From: an uncultured Planctomycetaceae bacterium
Lineage (GTDB): Bacteria; Planctomycetota; Planctomycetia; Planctomycetales; Planctomycetaceae
Reading direction: 5' to 3'
Assembly: GCA_903921605.1 (NCBI GenBank)
Contig: CAIXQV010000996.1
Coordinates: 1 to 7,086, forward strand
DNA length: 7,086 nt
The notes under the pieces: model-generated
What the model saw: only the letters and a program-made list of their open reading frames with translations
Databases searched by the model: none
Told to the model about the DNA's origin: nothing
Part shown: positions 6,270-7,086 of the stretch, piece after piece
How positions within the stretch are numbered: position 1 is the stretch's first letter
Layout of the letters: each line of letters begins with the position of its first letter
Position numbers and translations under genes: made by a program

Positions 6270-6719
6270 ATCCTGAATTCGTGAGATCCTCATTGTTTCC
6301 GGTACGCTGCCCATCAGCCTTGTCAGCATGGAGAGCGAGACTTGATATTGCCCGTTCTTTGGTCGGGGCTTGTGGGATACCAAGGCCCAGACGATCCCAC
6401 CTGGGCCGTTATAGATTTCTTTGAAGCTTCCATCGCGGGCGATCTTCAGCACCAGCAAAAACTCCGGCTCACTGCTGATGGAGATCCTCTTCGCCTGAGT
6501 CGCTTTCACCTGCACAAGGCGGCCATCCACCTTGCCATCATGCCCCTTCGCAGAGGCCGTGAACAGCGTGATACCATAGTAATAGGCAGCCATGGCTTCG
6601 CCGATGCTGCCAACCATGTGCCCGTCAGGCGTGAAATGTCGCCCAGGAAACATTCTCTCCAATTCATCGACGGCTGCATAAACATTGCCGAGAAGAATTG
6701 GGAACCGGGCGGAATCCAT
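6264..6719 (-). CDS. DUF6998-like protein with a PD-(D/E)xK-type residue pattern
   Basis: This 151-aa protein resembles DUF6998 proteins. Typical sequence is YAAVDELERMFPGRHFTPDG (14-33), GSIGEAMAAYYYGI (37-50), HDGKVDGRLVQVKATQ (60-75) and IYNGPGG (102-108). The arrangement Glu41, Asp61 and Q70-V-K72 on a predicted beta hairpin is the pattern of PD-(D/E)xK nucleases (E...D...QxK). A restriction-like or DNA-repair-like nuclease role is therefore possible. I infer this from the pattern, and the family has no function known to me. The start at 6719 is supported by CGAGG about 8 nt upstream on the minus strand. It is convergent to the recombinase operon with a 6-bp overlap and no visible terminator between them. 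It has no partner gene on its own strand inside the window. It could be cargo of the mobile region or a neighbour cut by it. Confidence 0.84.
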   Translation of the reverse strand: MDSARFPILLGNVYAAVDELERMFPGRHFTPDGHMVGSIGEAMAAYYYGITLFTASAKGHDGKVDGRLVQVKATQAKRISISSEPEFLLVLKIARDGSFKEIYNGPGGIVWALVSHKPRPKNGQYQVSLSMLTRLMGSVPETMRISRIQDS

Positions 6720-7027
6720 GAAAGAATCCTCGAGGGGAAGCGACTGGCGAAATCACCATGAGATGTGAAGCGAATTCGGAAGAGCCGACGAATCTTGAAA
6801 CATTATTCTGCCATCACTCATCATCTGAACCAGTTCCCCCCTCCTGATCTTCACCAACTTGATGAATCCACTCTTTCGCAGCAAGCGTGTGTGTCGCGGC
6901 ATCGCGAAACCGGTCGAAATGGCGTTTCGTGGAAAGAAAACACCTTAGAGGCTGTTTCAAAACCTGATTGTAGATATTTCAATGGCAGGGAGTTTGCATT
7001 TGTGTGAGAGCGAAAGGAGTAGCTCTC
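6720..7027. other. Intergenic region with a possible insertion-sequence end
   Basis: No gene can be supported here. Short open frames exist on both strands, but none has a good ribosome binding site or a recognisable family. The sequence GAGGCTGTTTCAAAACC (6948-6964) looks like the terminal inverted repeat of several transposase families, with a gene starting about 65 bp further in. The other end would lie outside the window, so the element cannot be confirmed. Confidence 0.3.
6802..6829 (-). promoter_or_regulatory. Candidate promoter of the DUF6998-like gene
   Basis: On the minus strand TTCAGA (6829-6824) and AATAAT (6807-6802) are separated by 16 bp, about 80 bp before the start codon at 6719. 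They match four of six and five of six sigma70 consensus bases. This is plausible only by position and similarity. Confidence 0.28.
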
Positions 7028-7028
7028 A
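7005..7028 (+). promoter_or_regulatory. Hairpin presenting the ribosome binding site of the last gene
   Basis: TGAGAGC (7005-7011) and GCTCTCA (7022-7028) form a perfect 7-bp stem. The 10-nt loop (7012-7021) contains the Shine-Dalgarno sequence AAAGGAG (7013-7019), and the right arm includes the A of the ATG start codon. Folding could hide the start codon while leaving the ribosome binding site in the loop, which suggests translational control of the downstream gene. Confidence 0.55.
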
Positions 7029-7086
7029 TGTTAATCAAACTGTGCTCATGGCCGAAACGACGTCGGCCGAATACCACAGGATCAAG
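7028..7086 (+). CDS. 5' end of an unidentified gene, cut by the window edge
   Basis: ATG at 7028 is preceded at 8 nt by a near-perfect AAAGGAG. The frame stays open to the window end (19 full codons, beginning MLIKLCSWPKRRRPNTTGS). The peptide is strongly basic after residue 8. It is too short to assign. If the possible insertion-sequence end at 6948 is real, this would be the transposase or a first frame of it. Otherwise it is an ordinary neighbouring gene. Confidence 0.5.
   Translation, partial: MLIKLCSWPKRRRPNTTGS

Noticed and set aside
6770..6940. A 49-codon minus-strand frame upstream of the DUF6998-like gene (begins MPRHTRLLRK)
   Set aside because: There is no Shine-Dalgarno sequence before its ATG and no recognisable family. 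The basic composition alone is not enough to call a gene.
6765..7007. 80-codon plus-strand open frame in the right intergenic region
   Set aside because: There is no ribosome binding site and no domain, and it would cross the possible insertion-sequence end.

Overview
The window looks like an accessory, recombinase-rich stretch next to a tRNA gene in a bacterial chromosome of moderately high GC. The gene families seen (DUF2924 plus a large serine recombinase plus a KorB/sigma-like helix-turn-helix protein, a Phd/VapC pair, and a DUF6998-like protein) are frequent in Planctomycetota and also occur in Proteobacteria. Planctomycetota is my best guess from gene content and style. It is an inference, not a measurement.

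Layout, left to right. Positions 1-49 are the 3' part of a CAU-anticodon tRNA gene, followed at once by a strong intrinsic terminator. That terminator begins a 281-bp segment (47-327) that is repeated in direct orientation at 3035-3315. The two copies enclose about 2.7 kb on the minus strand. This holds a Phd/YefM-type antitoxin and VapC toxin operon (2692 to 2067), a roughly 360-bp interval with an orphan open frame, and a short (420 aa) serine recombinase (1708 to 446).

After the second repeat copy and a 257-bp intergenic region comes a compact plus-strand operon (3573-6269). It encodes a 71-aa conserved-looking small protein, a DUF2924 protein, a 520-aa serine recombinase with zinc ribbon and coiled coil, and a 136-aa helix-turn-helix protein. 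The last three genes are stitched together by ATGA and TAATG overlaps. A DUF6998-like protein with a PD-(D/E)xK-type residue pattern converges on the operon from the minus strand (6719 to 6264), overlapping its last gene by 6 bp. The right edge (about 6948-7086) has a possible insertion-sequence end. It also has the start of a truncated gene whose ribosome binding site lies in the loop of a perfect hairpin.

How the genes may work together: the four-gene operon reads as a self-contained DNA-rearrangement module, with the recombinase as catalyst and DUF2924 and the HTH protein as likely DNA-binding partners or regulators. The segment between the repeats reads as a second, independently acquired unit with its own recombinase and a toxin-antitoxin pair that could stabilise it. 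Whether the 281-bp repeats are products of recombination (attachment-site-like) or an older duplication of the tRNA-downstream region cannot be settled from the sequence alone.
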